31,403 nt of DNA from Chara braunii. Lineage: Eukaryota > Streptophyta > Charophyceae > Charales > Characeae. Both the position numbers and the translations under genes were made by a program. Shown piece by piece: positions 18,640 to 29,233 of this stretch; positions within the stretch are counted from its first letter, which is position 1, and each line of letters opens with the position of its first letter. Under the pieces are notes generated by a model, which made no database searches, was not told the origin of the DNA, and was given only the letters and a program-made list of their open reading frames with translations. The stretch spans positions 2,114,901 to 2,146,303 of the forward strand of contig BFEA01000081.1 in the NCBI GenBank assembly GCA_003427395.1. Direction: 5' to 3'.

Positions 18640-19495
18640 TCTTCAGCAGGACCAAGGATTCAAAAACTCCGTGATGGACGGGGAAGGAGCCAAATTCAGA
18701 GACTCGAAAAACTCATCTAACTAACTTGCTGAAGACACAGACCCAACAAAGTCTTTAAACTTAGCAAACCCAGGCACAACCTTGAGCTCAAGGAGAACAT
18801 AAACCCAACTAAGCCAAGCCTAAGGGCAAAACTCGGCGGATAATGTCACGAAAAAGTTGGAGGATCCCGAAAAGTTTCAGGCTCGGATATCCACTGGGAG
18901 TTTTAAGAAGTTTTTATGCTCAGATCCTCAAGTGAGGATTTAACAAATTTTTAAATTCAGATACTCAACAATAGACTTAAGAGATTGTAAACTCTTATAC
19001 TTAGCAGCGAACTGAACAGGTTGCTGAACTCAACCAAAACTCATACTCGTCAAAATCAGAGAGTCTGAAGTCTCAATGAAAAAGCAGCAGAAATTTAGGT
19101 GGCCCAAACTCATTACAAACCACACTCAAACTTAACAAATTCATACACAGCTACAAATTGAGCTCACCACAAACATTCAGGCTTAGATGTCGACGTTGGA
19201 CTCGATACTAGACTCAACGAAAGTGAGAAATGTCTGCGAACTCGGGGTCTGGCTAGACGTATGTAGTTCTTTGGCGTTGGAAAACTGTTTACGGACGCCA
19301 ATAGATGAGAAGTAAACGAACAAAATAATAGAAAAGGGAACGATTGGTGCTCAGACCGAGATTCGCCTTAGTCCATCCTGATCTTTGTGTGATGAGACAG
19401 ACTCGCATGCATCAGAACTAATAATTGGTGACAGGTGCGGGGCTGGACTTATGGTTGTTTTCACGAGCCGACAGATTTCATCCCCCAGTTAATAG
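18640..19495 (+). other. No gene; probable degraded LTR region ahead of a primer-binding site
   Basis: Dense words such as CTCAGA(T/C)AC and AACTC recur. No frame is open. Its end directly precedes the site at 19496, so part of it may be an LTR. Confidence 0.35.
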
Positions 19496-19512
19496 TGACG
19501 CCGCTGCCAGGG
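19496..19512 (+). other. LTR-retrotransposon primer-binding site (tRNA-Asp type), degraded
   Basis: TGACGCCGCTGCCAGGG matches the tRNA-Asp complement TGGCGCCGTTGCCGGGG at 14 of 17. The leader that follows (GAAGACTGCCTCTCAGTACT, then ATGTAACCATTGAAGCCAAG) is the sister of that at 12602. Confidence 0.65.
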
Positions 19513-20930
19513 AAGACTGCCTCTCAGTACTACAATCCACATGTAACCATTGAAGCCAAGCAAGTATTAGTAATTAAGTTCGCCCTCTTACTCATGTTGG
19601 TGATAACATAAAATTTGTTAGGGTTTTATTTTCTTATTGATCGTGGGGTCTCCCCCGCTTTAAACTGTTTATCAACTGTTTATCCTTGCACATGCCCCAT
19701 GGACAACAGGAAGTGATGGAAACCAACGTTTGTCAGTTATATGGTTCATAGTATGAAGTGACATGTTAAACAATTGAACTTTGTGTTAAACAACGGTTGA
19801 TAATATTTTTATACTATGCTGATCAACAGTTCAGTTGTTGAAGTCTGTATTGGTAAACTGTTGATAACCTATTGATACTGTGTTTATCAACAATTTATCA
19901 CATGACTTCGTGTTGGATATCATGTTGGAACCGTGATGAAAATGTGATGACATTATGATGAATTCGTGTTAGAAATATGATGGTATTATGATGAAATTAT
20001 TGTGGACGCCTGTTGAGAGGGTTACCAATTGATATTAATGCATGCATGTGTCCATCGGAGTGGAGGAGAACATTCGGGTGTGGAGCGTTGTATCTCACTT
20101 AGTTTTCCGACTACCTTATGTTCGTTGTAATGTGGGTTGCATATACAAAGTATCATCCTATTACCCCCCCTTCCTATATGATGTGATATGCACTTATACT
20201 GCGTGCAAAAACTTATACTCATAGAGTTATAAAAAACACTTGTGAAAAACAAATGTAGTCTCAGGATAGGGTATTCATCACAGACTTCTACTTTTTCACG
20301 TGGCGGTTTAATCATAGTCTAAGGATAACAAATGACCATGGTCCACACTTTTTTGTCAATGATTCATAATAATTTCATAACCGTGTACATATTATTGCCT
20401 CACTGTGATTGGTCTGTTATGAGATTTGTGTTCATCCGTTGGAGAGGATGAGATGGTCCAGATAAAAAAAAAAATGGCATTGTTTTTAACAATAATTTTT
20501 TACTTCAATATTTCAGCACGGTTGGGGATCAGGGATGAGACTGCTTGTTTGAGGAAGGAATGATTGTTTCGATAAGTGAGCGCACACCCTATTGGATAAC
20601 CCTTAATACTCACTTCGATTGGAGTAATATGATATTTATAAGACACAGTCGCAGGGTTTCCCCCCTCCCCCTCGAAAAAAAAATAATAGTAATGACGGTA
20701 GACTGACACTCTTGTGCACATTGTTCAAGTGGACATCATGTATACATGCTCGCTGTGACCATGACAATAAGTGAGGATAAAAGATTATGTCGAAATTTAT
20801 GTTTATCTCCGGAACACGAACAAATAATTACTTCTATGTCCAGAAATGATCATTGATGTCAAAATGATCCATAAATAAAGTGTTTTTGTCTCTTATTTCA
20901 TTGCAATCTTTTTTTTTTTTTTTTTTTTTT
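19513..20930. other. AT-rich sequence, no gene seen
   Basis: 19740-19900 carries repeated GTTAAACAA/TTGTTGA words able to pair locally. A T-run of 24 at 20910-20931 leads into the tandem repeat. All frames are short. Confidence 0.5.
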
Positions 20931-20932
20931 TC

Positions 20933-21650
20933 CCTCTCTCTCTCTCTCTCTCTCCACAGATAAGTACTTGGACACTTTCAGTTTCATGGTTCTTTACTAG
21001 GGGTCGTATTAGCACATTAAAGCACCGATGTCATAAGAATGTGGCACTCAGTACCCAACTTTTTTTACCCCACCCACACTAACTCCTTTTCGGAGCCCGA
21101 GACCATGTTATAAGTGAGCTTCCATTATTCTTGGATCTCTCTCTCTCTCTCGCTCTCTCTTCCCCCCGCCCTCCCTCCCCCTCCCTCCCCTAGAGATAAG
21201 CGAGTCTCGGTTTGTTTCTCTTCAGGTGACACTTCACCACTTCCTATCACATGGTTCTGTATTGGGGGTCATATAATTACATAAAGACACCGTTGTCATA
21301 ACATGTGACACCCAGTACGCAACTCTTTCTACCCCACGCACACTAACTCGGTTTCTTCGCACGAGACAATGCTATACGTGAACTTCCATTATTTTTGGAT
21401 CTCTCTCTCTCTCTCTCCACAGATAAGCGAGTTTCGCTTTGTTTCTCTTCCCGTGACACTTTGTCACTTCCAGTCACATAGTTTTGTATTTGGGGCTACA
21501 TAATCACATTAAGGCACCGTTGTCATAAGATATGGCGCCCAGTACACAACTCTTTCTACCCCACCCACACTAACTCGTTTTCTTCGCACGAGATTCATGT
21601 TAAATCCTTCGTCTCCGCACTTCAAATCTCTCTCTCTCTCTTCCTCTCTC
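20933..21650 (+). repeat. Three tandem copies of a 227-236 bp unit with CT tracts
   Basis: AGATAAG starts the units at 20958, 21194 and 21421. Each holds CACATGGTTCTGTATTGGGG-like, GCACCGTTGTCATAA, CCCAGTAC(A/G)CAACT, CTACCCCACCCACACTAACT and ACGTGAACTTCCATTATT in order, then a CT microsatellite that marks the unit boundary. No coding frame is shared. Confidence 0.9.
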
Positions 21651-23341
21651 ACAAAATGACTATGTCATTGTGATACGCGTTGCAAGCATGCAGTCCCACA
21701 ACATTTTGAGTCAGGTCGCCATTGTCAAAATATCAAAACTGTCACCGACCTTCTTTCAAGGTCCTGCGAGTAAAGCTTGCGATTTTGTCTGCGGGGCTAA
21801 GATTTTGAATTCAAAGTCATGTCCTTTATTGCTCTTCTCGTTGACTGCACTTCTCTCTCTCTTTGTTTCCCCTGCATTATAGTACTGTGTTGCCACATCC
21901 GCCACACGTGTGTCGCGATCGAGTTTGAAAATGCAGAAACTCATTATCGTGTTTCGGTTTTGCGCTATATTTACTATGTCGTTTTTTATATCGGTCATTT
22001 TCAGCAACTGATTTGACGCCCTGTTTCACTTCTTTGTTTGTTCGAGTTTAGTGTGAGCCACGAGTTCGGCAAACACTAGTTGTTGCAGGGTAACGCCAAG
22101 GTTTTCGCCGTCCCTTCTTACTTGAAACACTTTTGTGACCACCCTCCTAAAATGAGTTGCTCTTCATGACTCGTCGTCCTTCCTTCTCCATTTTTTGTCT
22201 TTGTTCTTTCCAATGAACCTCAATTGTCTCTTTTTTTTCCTTTCTTCAAAAAGTTGCATTCCTCTCACATGCCACCCGCCCAACACTCTCGAGCTTTTGT
22301 TTCCTTTTCACAATGTGTCCCTCCTTTTACAGTCTCGTGGTCTGCAACAACGTGTACAACAACAACAAGTTGGAAGTTGGTATCCCTCTCTCACATACAT
22401 TCGTTTGCCAGGAAAAAGAATCACCACCCCACATATATATTCAAGCCTACACACACACTTCATTCGTTGTTTTCCTTATCGAAAAACATTTTTAGTTCAC
22501 AACCTTTTTGCATCGACAACAGGTGATGAGAACAGTTCATGCAAAATAACATGTTAACCGACCATTCGCATAATATTTTGATTATTCTCAAACACTGTTT
22601 ACTTATGTCTTTCAATTGCCCTCTCCTTCGGAACTAAGTGCTTGTCGGCGTTGTTTTCCTCCCTACCTTCACCACTTACTGCTCCTTACATTTTTCTCGA
22701 CGTATTCTTTCTCCTTTCCTCGCTACGCCTTTCCTCCCTGGTACTGCTTTGGGATGATTCTTCTTGATTTTCATCCTCGTCATCGTCATCCTGTGTTGTT
22801 ATACCCATTTTGAATGTCCTCCTCTTCGTTGCTCGCATCTTCATTATATAATTGTCCTTCCTTAAATGTACGGCCCCCACTAAAAAAGTCAAGGTTTTTT
22901 TTAAATGTTATAATCTATCTCCAAACACGAGGACATGAGTCGATGGAGACCTCCAACTAAAAATACTGTGTATGTGATAATAAATAAAGTTAACTTATGA
23001 TAAATATTTTACAATAATAATTAACTAATTAATCTAATTTCAATCTTTGAACTACTTATCCGGAAGATTATGACTATCAACACGAGCTTACGTAGTAGAC
23101 AGATAATGGTGGAAGTCTCCTTTAGTATAAAAGAAATATTTTATAATTTTCCTTATTAGTTTATACTCAATGCACTTCAATGGGTGGTTGATTACTGAAG
23201 CCTCAAGAGGTTCCAAACGGATGTTTTACGTTCTTAAGAGAATATGGTTAAGTTTACTGCATAGAAAAAAGAGGAGGTCGGAAACTTATTACATTTCACG
23301 AGATTGTGAGGTTTGTGTCATTTAAGTTGAGTGACATTTTT
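21651..23341. other. No convincing gene; possible fragmentary minus-strand coding debris
   Basis: On the minus strand 22892-22686 reads KRRTFKMGITTQDDDDEDEN followed by an Arg/Glu/Ser-rich tail, resembling charged linker regions of retroelement proteins, but stops follow and no domain is recognisable. 22900-23340 is AT-rich and empty. Confidence 0.35.
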
Positions 23342-23884
23342 ATCAACAGAAAAAATTCCCAGAATTAAATAATCATTTTTTAGCTAAAATTTATTCTAAA
23401 TTTGAAATTTGTATTCCATCTTTAAAAATATCATTGTTATTCCACTTTTAAAAATTTTCGTCGTATTTGAAAATTTTTCTCCCAAGAATGGGGTACCCCT
23501 TCTTATTTGAACTGCATGCTACAGATGGAATAAAAGTTTGAATGAGTTCATGGAATATTATAATTAGATTGTCATTGTATATAAGGATTTCCAATCATAA
23601 ATAGGTTAATACAATATAAATTATAAAATATTTGTTATAGTAGAACGAAAGTTTCATTAAGATGTTTAATAAACTCGTCCAGACTTTCATTCCATCTTCA
23701 ACAAATAGATGTCGTTGGAAGGAAAAACTTATTTTTAGACGAGAAGTTATCAAACAAAAGTTGAAATTTTAGAATTAACCGAACATTGGAATTATAATTT
23801 AAAATATATATATATATATATATATATATTATTTATGGAATATTTTTTTCGACTTTCATTTCTTGGTGGGAATTTTTTGTTGAT
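23342..23884. mobile_element. Foldback element, copy B (~540 bp), inverted relative to copy A
   Basis: The termini are ATCAACAGAAAAAATTCCCA and TGGGAATTTTTTGTTGAT. The interior matches the reverse complement of 17484-18008 across its length (for example CCAGAATTAAATAATCATT against AATGATTATTTAATTCTGG). It has an added (AT)n tract at 23804-23829. Confidence 0.8.
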
Positions 23885-24026
23885 CATGGCAGCAGGGTCT
23901 ATCCTTAAACCACTAGTACCTCACTAAGCTATCGGCCGCTGACCTTCTCGTATACGCATCGCAACTTTATGGGGGTCGGCCGAGGGAAGGCCCAGTCGTA
24001 GCGCGGTCCTGAATTGAAAGCTTTTC

Positions 24027-24054
24027 TTGCTACCACCTCCAGAGGTGGTAGCAA
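24027..24054. other. Near-perfect 28-bp palindrome
   Basis: TTGCTACCACCTC, CA, GAGGTGGTAGCAA gives a 13-bp stem with a 2-base centre. It is not followed by a T-run and sits in sequence with no recognised gene. It could be a cruciform or a residue of a transposon end. Confidence 0.8.
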
Positions 24055-24319
24055 AATACCCTTCCCCGCGGCCCGCCAGGCCGCTTACATTTGGTACCCC
24101 GTTTGCTGCTTTTGCCACTTCCCCTTTCTTGTGCAACTGGCTCAACCATCAAATTTTAGCTACTTTGCAATTAAAGGCCCTAGTGTGAGTAGGCCCTCAT
24201 ACTACCACTTCCAAGAATGTATACAACTACACTTCAGAACCAAAGCTTTGTTTCTTCATTCCTCCCCCCGTCTTTGTGAGTTCTCCGCCGCAACTTTTGT
24301 TCTTCTTTTTTCTTTTTTG

Positions 24320-24798
24320 GAATAATTTGCAAAATAACCCGAGTAGTTGAGATACATGCCAAAATGCCTCTGAAAGATGTGAGTAGAGCAACTTTTCTTC
24401 TTCTTTTTTCTTTTTTGGAATAATTTGCAAAATAACCCGAGTAGTTGAGATACATGCCAAAATGCCCCTGAAAGATGTGAGTAGAGCGGAATGTCGTTTT
24501 TGACCGAAATTTGTGTGTTGTGCCCCTGTCAGCAGGGTGTGCAATTTTGCAATCTGGACCTCCCCGTTTGGGCCTTGGCCTTTTGCAATAGCACCTTGGA
24601 AAAGTTGGCAAGTACTGGGGCATTTTTGCAAAGTTGGGAGGTACCCGGTAGGGGTGTATTGCAAAGATGGGGGTCCAACCGACGCCAGGGGCATTCCACA
24701 AAATAATTTTTTGTCAGAGCGGCATTCCGCTCTACCCACATCTTTTAGGGGCATTTTGGCATATATCTCAACTTCTGGGGGTAGTTTGCAAATTATCC
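24320..24798. mobile_element. MITE-like inverted-repeat element with a duplicated left arm
   Basis: The right arm 24723-24798, read in reverse, starts GGATAATTTGCAAACTACCC and ends GTAGAGCGGAAT. The left arm occurs twice in tandem, at 24320-24389 and 24417-24492 (period 97). Shared words are GTTGAGATACATGCCAAAAT, then GCCCCTGAAAGATGTG. The interior (24493-24722) has repeated TTTTGCAA words. The 214- and 155-codon minus-strand frames here are arm translations without domains. Confidence 0.8.
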
Positions 24799-25334
24799 TT
24801 TTTTTTTTTGTTCTTTCCTTGAGAGTATGAGAAAAGAAAATGTGGTGGGATCGACAAAACTGGGAGCGCAATGAAATTCAGGCTCGGAGGTACTACTGTA
24901 GTGGTTTAAAACAAAGCTCTGCTCTATTCGTGGGGAGCAGCCCAGCGTCTCTCATAAAATTATATGAGGTGTCCCTTTCCCTTTTCTTATACATTTTTTC
25001 AACAGAAAAAGGGGTGATGACCTTTTGGAATAAATTATTTTCTGTGCAGAAAAAAAAATTCACAGCTCGTGGAATGCTCAGTCCTTGCGTTAGGCCTGGA
25101 CTCCACTGCCCGGCGGCTAGAAACTGATGTTGGCCACAAAAAACGACCCAACGTGGTTGGAAAGATGTTGCCGCATTTTGTTGGGACCCCACCGCCACCC
25201 TTGACTTTCGACACTGGAAACGGGTGGACATGCCCGAATAGGGATTCCCCCCAGGGTGTTTCCCGAAAAGGCAAGTCGGGCCGGGATTGTGGTTCATGGC
25301 CTTCTATCGGCCTGCACCAGGACATGTCCGTGTG

Positions 25335-25973
25335 TGGCCGTGCACGACCCGGTGTGGCGGGTGCCGCACAAGTACCGTGCAACACACAACGCCCTCACAG
25401 GGTCCACTCGGGCGGCAGGACCCGTCCGTGTACGGAAAATTACCGTTGGGAGCATCGGCGGTTGTCACCCCATCAACTGTTTGGTTACAAAGCAGAGGAA
25501 TGAATATCGCACTACTCTGTAAACGCTGCAAGTGGCCATTTGAGTCAATAGTGCACCTTTGCCTATCTTGCCCTCTGTCAAGGCGAATTTGGGCTTGGTG
25601 GCAGTCTCATTGGACCAGATTAAGCGGAGACAATCTGACATGGGATGACAATTGGATTCTTTTTGGGGTTCATCTGGCGGAGAATCCATAGGAAAAAGGT
25701 TGGTATTATGTAGCACAGGTATGCAGAGCGGTCATCTTTGAAGTCATTTGGGAAGAGAGAAACAGTATTGCGTTCAAGAACAAATTCACCTCCGATCAAG
25801 TGTTGAAAAGCAGGATTAAAAGATTGGTTAGTTTGGAGGTACAAAGTGACTGGCGCAGGAAGGTGACTAAGTCACCCAACAGACTGAGAGGTATGGTCTG
25901 GTTCCGTGACAACTGGGCCAGAAGTGAGGAATTAGCGGTAGTTAAAGATGGGAGGTTGGCTTTGCGGGAATGA
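25335..25973 (+). pseudogene. LINE (non-LTR retrotransposon) ORF2 C-terminus, zf-RVT region
   Basis: ORF2 of LINEs encodes the endonuclease and reverse transcriptase; only the 3' end is here. 25512-25600 encodes LLCKRCKWPFESIVHLCLSC followed by PLSRRIWAWW, the zinc-binding region typical after plant LINE reverse transcriptases (CX2C, H, C, then W). A stop at 25689-25691 interrupts the frame. It then stays open in phase for 93 more codons, with VCRAVIFEVIWEERNSIAFK and a Lys/Arg-rich tail ending LALRE at 25970. Upstream, about 25350-25420, another frame gives KYRATHNALTG, resembling the segment before the zinc motif, so a frameshift is likely. This copy is inactive. Confidence 0.75.
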
Positions 25974-26650
25974 CTCAACAGCCTTTAGGTAGGACCTGGG
26001 TGCTCGGTCCGGATCTTCACAGTAGAAGGGCAGTGGTGGATTTTGCGGGAGAGGTAGGAGCATCAGACAACGAAGGACCCAATTTAGGGTCCGCTAACAG
26101 AAAGGGCCGACGGTAGGCTGGTGTAAGACGTGCACACTCGGTCTAGGTATCCGCAGGAGGATGACAGTAGTTGAAAGGTTGGTCTTTTGGAAGGAGTGTG
26201 ATAGTTAGGAGGAGGTGGGTTAGACTCCAGGGCCTGTTCTTAGGGCCTGTCCTTTTAGGCAGGTTAGTAGAGATAGAAACCTGGTAGCCGCTTGGAAGTA
26301 CAGGCCCACTGGTCGGAACTAGGCCAGTACAGTTAAGAGGCGTCAGTACTATATTTAGTTTAGACAGTTAGTGTAGGAGCAGAATAGACATAGATGTAGA
26401 GGTAGACGTAGAAGTAGTTCTCTAGTAGGTTTTAGTGGTAGTTTTAGGAACGGTAGCAGTAAACTTAGCGTTTGCAGCCTCAAAGCTGCTGGGTTGGAAG
26501 AGACCCGCAGGCATAGCCTGTAAGCGAAGCTGGATGATGCTTCCAACAGTTTGCATCCGGGAGTAATTTTGAGATCACCGGCCTCTGATGAAATTTGAAA
26601 ATTCGCAGCCCTTAGGCTGCGGTATAGTGGGCTTCCTCGTCTGTGTCAAG
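25974..26650 (+). other. Probable LINE 3' UTR and flank
   Basis: No frame; GTAG-rich sequence continues directly from the ORF2 stop. A GCAGCC(T/C)/GGCTGC hairpin occurs near 26607-26622. No poly(A) tail was found, so the element end is unclear. Confidence 0.4.
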
Positions 26651-26790
26651 GTGTCGCATTTTTGGCGGCGGGCGACCAGGACGGAAAGTGGGTTCTTAGC
26701 GGGCAAAAAAATTTAGGGGACCGGTCCTTGCCAAAATTGCAGACTACCTACAGCTAGCTCTGGTAGAACCGGGACTTTTGAAAAAACAAA

Positions 26791-26893
26791 GGACCGATCC
26801 TCGGGTGGAAGTGGACCCCAAAAAGAAGTGGGGGGCATTGGACCGGTCCTCGGGTAGAAGCGGACCGCAAAAAGAAGTGAGGGCATGTGAACT
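26791..26893 (+). repeat. Two tandem copies of a ~58-bp unit
   Basis: GGACCGATCCTCGGGTGGAA and GGACCGGTCCTCGGGTAGAA start the copies, each continuing GCGGACC(G/C)CAAAAAGAAGTG. A third partial start, GGACCGGTCC, occurs at 26719. Confidence 0.8.
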
Positions 26894-27361
26894 GCAAAAG
26901 GGCCCTCAGGCCCATGCGTTGAGCCCCGTCTTCTAAAAACAGGGAGGTCAGGCACAACGAAATAGGCATTTTGCAAGAGGCAACTTTGACGATTTTCTGT
27001 GCTCGGACGAACATGCACAAAAATCTGAAATTTTGAGAATCCATAGATGAGGTCGTGTTCTTTCCAGAAATAATAATAGAACATTTACAAAAAATAATTT
27101 ACACTACGAAATAATTGTCGGACCGATTCGGCACATTTTCCATTTTTGCCACCCAGATATGCCTGGGCCAACTAAAAAAGTACTCCAAATTCAGTGAGTT
27201 TTCACGCTCAGAAGAATGAGTGAAAAAACCTGAAAATTGAACTACTCGTTGATTTTGTTGTGATCTTTCCAGGAAAAATGGTAAACAAATTAAAAAAAAA
27301 TATTCCAACTGCAAAATAGATCGCGGCCGCAATTTGACCCATATTTCAATTTTGCCATTCA

Positions 27362-27486
27362 GTCTTTCTCTCTCTCTCTCTCTCTCTAGTCCCCGCCCCC
27401 CTCCTCTCTCTCTCCCTCTCGGGTAGGCCCCCCCCTCCCTCTCTCTCTATTTCTTTCTCTCTCCCGCACTCATAACAATAAATGGA

Positions 27487-27547
<61 letters not shown>

Positions 27548-27580
27548 GCTCTCTCTCTCTCTCTCTCTCTCGCTCTCGTG
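27362..27580. repeat. (CT)n-rich low-complexity tract
   Basis: Three CT blocks are separated by CCCCGCCCCCCTCC-like and ATAACAATAAATGG sequence. Minus-strand frames of RE repeats are not genes. Confidence 0.95.
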
Positions 27581-27681
27581 TTAGCTCTTAGTCTCATTGA
27601 TTTGGCTACCTTAGGGCTGCGTTCCCCGCACCCACAAGGTAGACAATGGACTTGATTTTGAGTAAAAAAAAAAAAAAAAAA

Positions 27682-28102
27682 GGGAAAAAGTTGTTGATGC
27701 CCCCTGCGGCAAAACCTTTGTCAAATTTCCACCCCAAAATGGACGCGCCGTGCGGGAGGTCCCCAAAAAAAACTTTTTGTCCTTCTTGCACCCCGGCTGG
27801 GCCGGTAGATCACTTTCCCGCCTTTTTTGCACAGCGGGCCCTGCTGATGTTACCGGCCCAGCCAGGCTGCAGAAACGATGCGAGGCCCCCTCAAAATACT
27901 TTCTGAGTCCTTTTTGCAGCCTGGCTGGGCCGGTAACGCCAGCAGGGCCCGCTGTGCAAAAAGGCGGGAAAGTGATCTACCGGCCCAGCCGGGGTGCAAG
28001 AAGGACGAAAAGTTTTTTTGGGGGACCTCCCGCACGGCGCGTCCATTAAGGGGTGGAAATTTGACAAAGGTTTTGCAGCGGGGGGCATTAACAACTTTTC
28101 CC
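27682..28102. mobile_element. 420-bp near-perfect hairpin (foldback) element
   Basis: The left arm 27682-27872 and the right arm 27916-28102 are reverse complements at roughly 93-95 percent by eye. Landmarks are GGACGCGCCGTGCGGGAGGT, CACCCCGGCTGGGCCGGTAG and TTTGCACAGCGGGCCCTGCT. The loop is about 43 bp. Open frames on both strands mirror each other through the arms and are not genes. A transcript would form a ~190-bp duplex. Confidence 0.9.
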
Positions 28103-28242
28103 AAAACAAACACTACAGCGCCCGAACTTTTCCAGGCCGCCGGGCAGTGGGGTCCAGGCCTTAGCCGGCCCCCACCGCCGGCGGCCCTACCGTACCTCCT
28201 GACCACACCGGCCGGCCCCAGGTAATACCGAAATTCGTTCAA

Positions 28243-28356
28243 CTACCCTCTTCCCCCTACCTATCACAGCGCACCTTCGTCATGACTGTGTGGAACTGGA
28301 AACATACCTTTGTATGCGTTTGTTCTCAGGGTGTGTTATGCTCGGAGAGACCGTAG
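28243..28356. mobile_element. Diverged second copy of the 115-bp hairpin MITE
   Basis: It begins CTACCCTCTTCCCCCTA, has GCGCACCTTCGTCATGACTG in the left arm and CAGGGTGTGTTATGCTCGG then CCGTAG at the right end, in the same order and length as 5197-5311. The arms pair less well than in the first copy. Confidence 0.65.
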
Positions 28357-28780
28357 GTTGAGCTTACGCCTGCATTTCGACGGTTCATGGGTGTACCAAC
28401 TGCTACGTTAGGCCTATTGGTCACACCTTAGACATGGCCTACGGGTAGCTCTACTCTACCGTGTAAGTGGGACATGGCCCCGGCCGAATGCCACCTTGTC
28501 TTTGTCTTTTGTACTTGTGGCGCGGCCCCAGACAGTGTCTGCCTCGTGTTGCCGTCGCACAGGTGTGGAGCCTAACCTCGCCGCGCCACACGTGTACGAC
28601 AGGCAGGTACATCATCCTCCCGTGCCAACGGCTACGGCTAACGGTAGCACAACCGATGCGAGAGCAGTGAGCGTTGCGGGATAGCGACTGTGGCCAGTAG
28701 CAAGGGGCCTCTCGGCGGAGGGGTGGGCATCTTGTCTCTCCTTCCTGCTTCTCTCTCGTTCCTCAATTCCCTTCTTTCCT
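28357..28780. other. No gene recognised
   Basis: GC-rich sequence containing AAGTGGGACATGGCCCC at 28465-28481 (the recurring element-end motif). No frame with recognisable content. Confidence 0.5.
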
Positions 28781-28794
28781 TGACCACATCGTGT

Positions 28795-29033
28795 CTTCCC
28801 TGCCTCCTCTCCCCTCTCCTCTCCCCCACCCTTCTTCCCCTCCCCGTTCCCCTCCCCTCTCCCCCTTCCCTCTCCCCCTCCCCCCCCTCCTCTCCCCCTC
28901 CCCTTCTCCCCCTCCGCTCCCCCCCACCCTTCTCCCCCTCCCCTTCTCCCCCTCGCCTCTCCCCCACCCTTCTTCCCCTCCCCGTTCCCCCTCCCCTTCG
29001 GCGTCTCCCTTTCTTCCCTCTCCCTTCTCCATC
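28795..29033. repeat. Homopyrimidine (CCCCTCTCC)n tract
   Basis: About 240 bases of almost pure C/T on the plus strand made of CCCTCTCCCC and CCTTCTCCCC units. Long mirror-symmetric pyrimidine stretches could adopt triplex structure. Pro/Ser and Gly/Glu frames through it are not genes. Confidence 0.95.
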
Positions 29034-29165
29034 TGTACAGTCTCGTCTGCTCTCTCCTCGGGCGGTCTTCAGTCTGTTTTTTTTTTTTTTTTTCGTGGTT
29101 GACGTTTCCGTGTCAGCAATGCATTATTTATGATCTCAAAACAAATGTACCTGCTAACAACAACC

Positions 29166-29208
29166 CAATCAGGGAAAAAAAAAAAAAAAAAAAAAAAAAA
29201 ACAATCAG
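29166..29208. mobile_element. Poly(A)-only retroinsert with 7-bp flanking repeat
   Basis: CAATCAG (29166-29172), GG, about 28 A, then CAATCAG (29202-29208). This has the same form as the inserts at 4749 and 6881, but the duplication is short enough to arise by chance. Confidence 0.45.
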
Positions 29209-29233
29209 AGTAAAGCAGGCTGAAGAAGACTGA

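Noticed and set aside
24227-24871. 214- and 155-codon minus-strand frames
   Set aside because: They run through the duplicated arms of an inverted-repeat element and repeat the same peptide.
28638-29102. Gly/Glu- and Pro/Ser-rich frames
   Set aside because: They are translations of the homopyrimidine tract.
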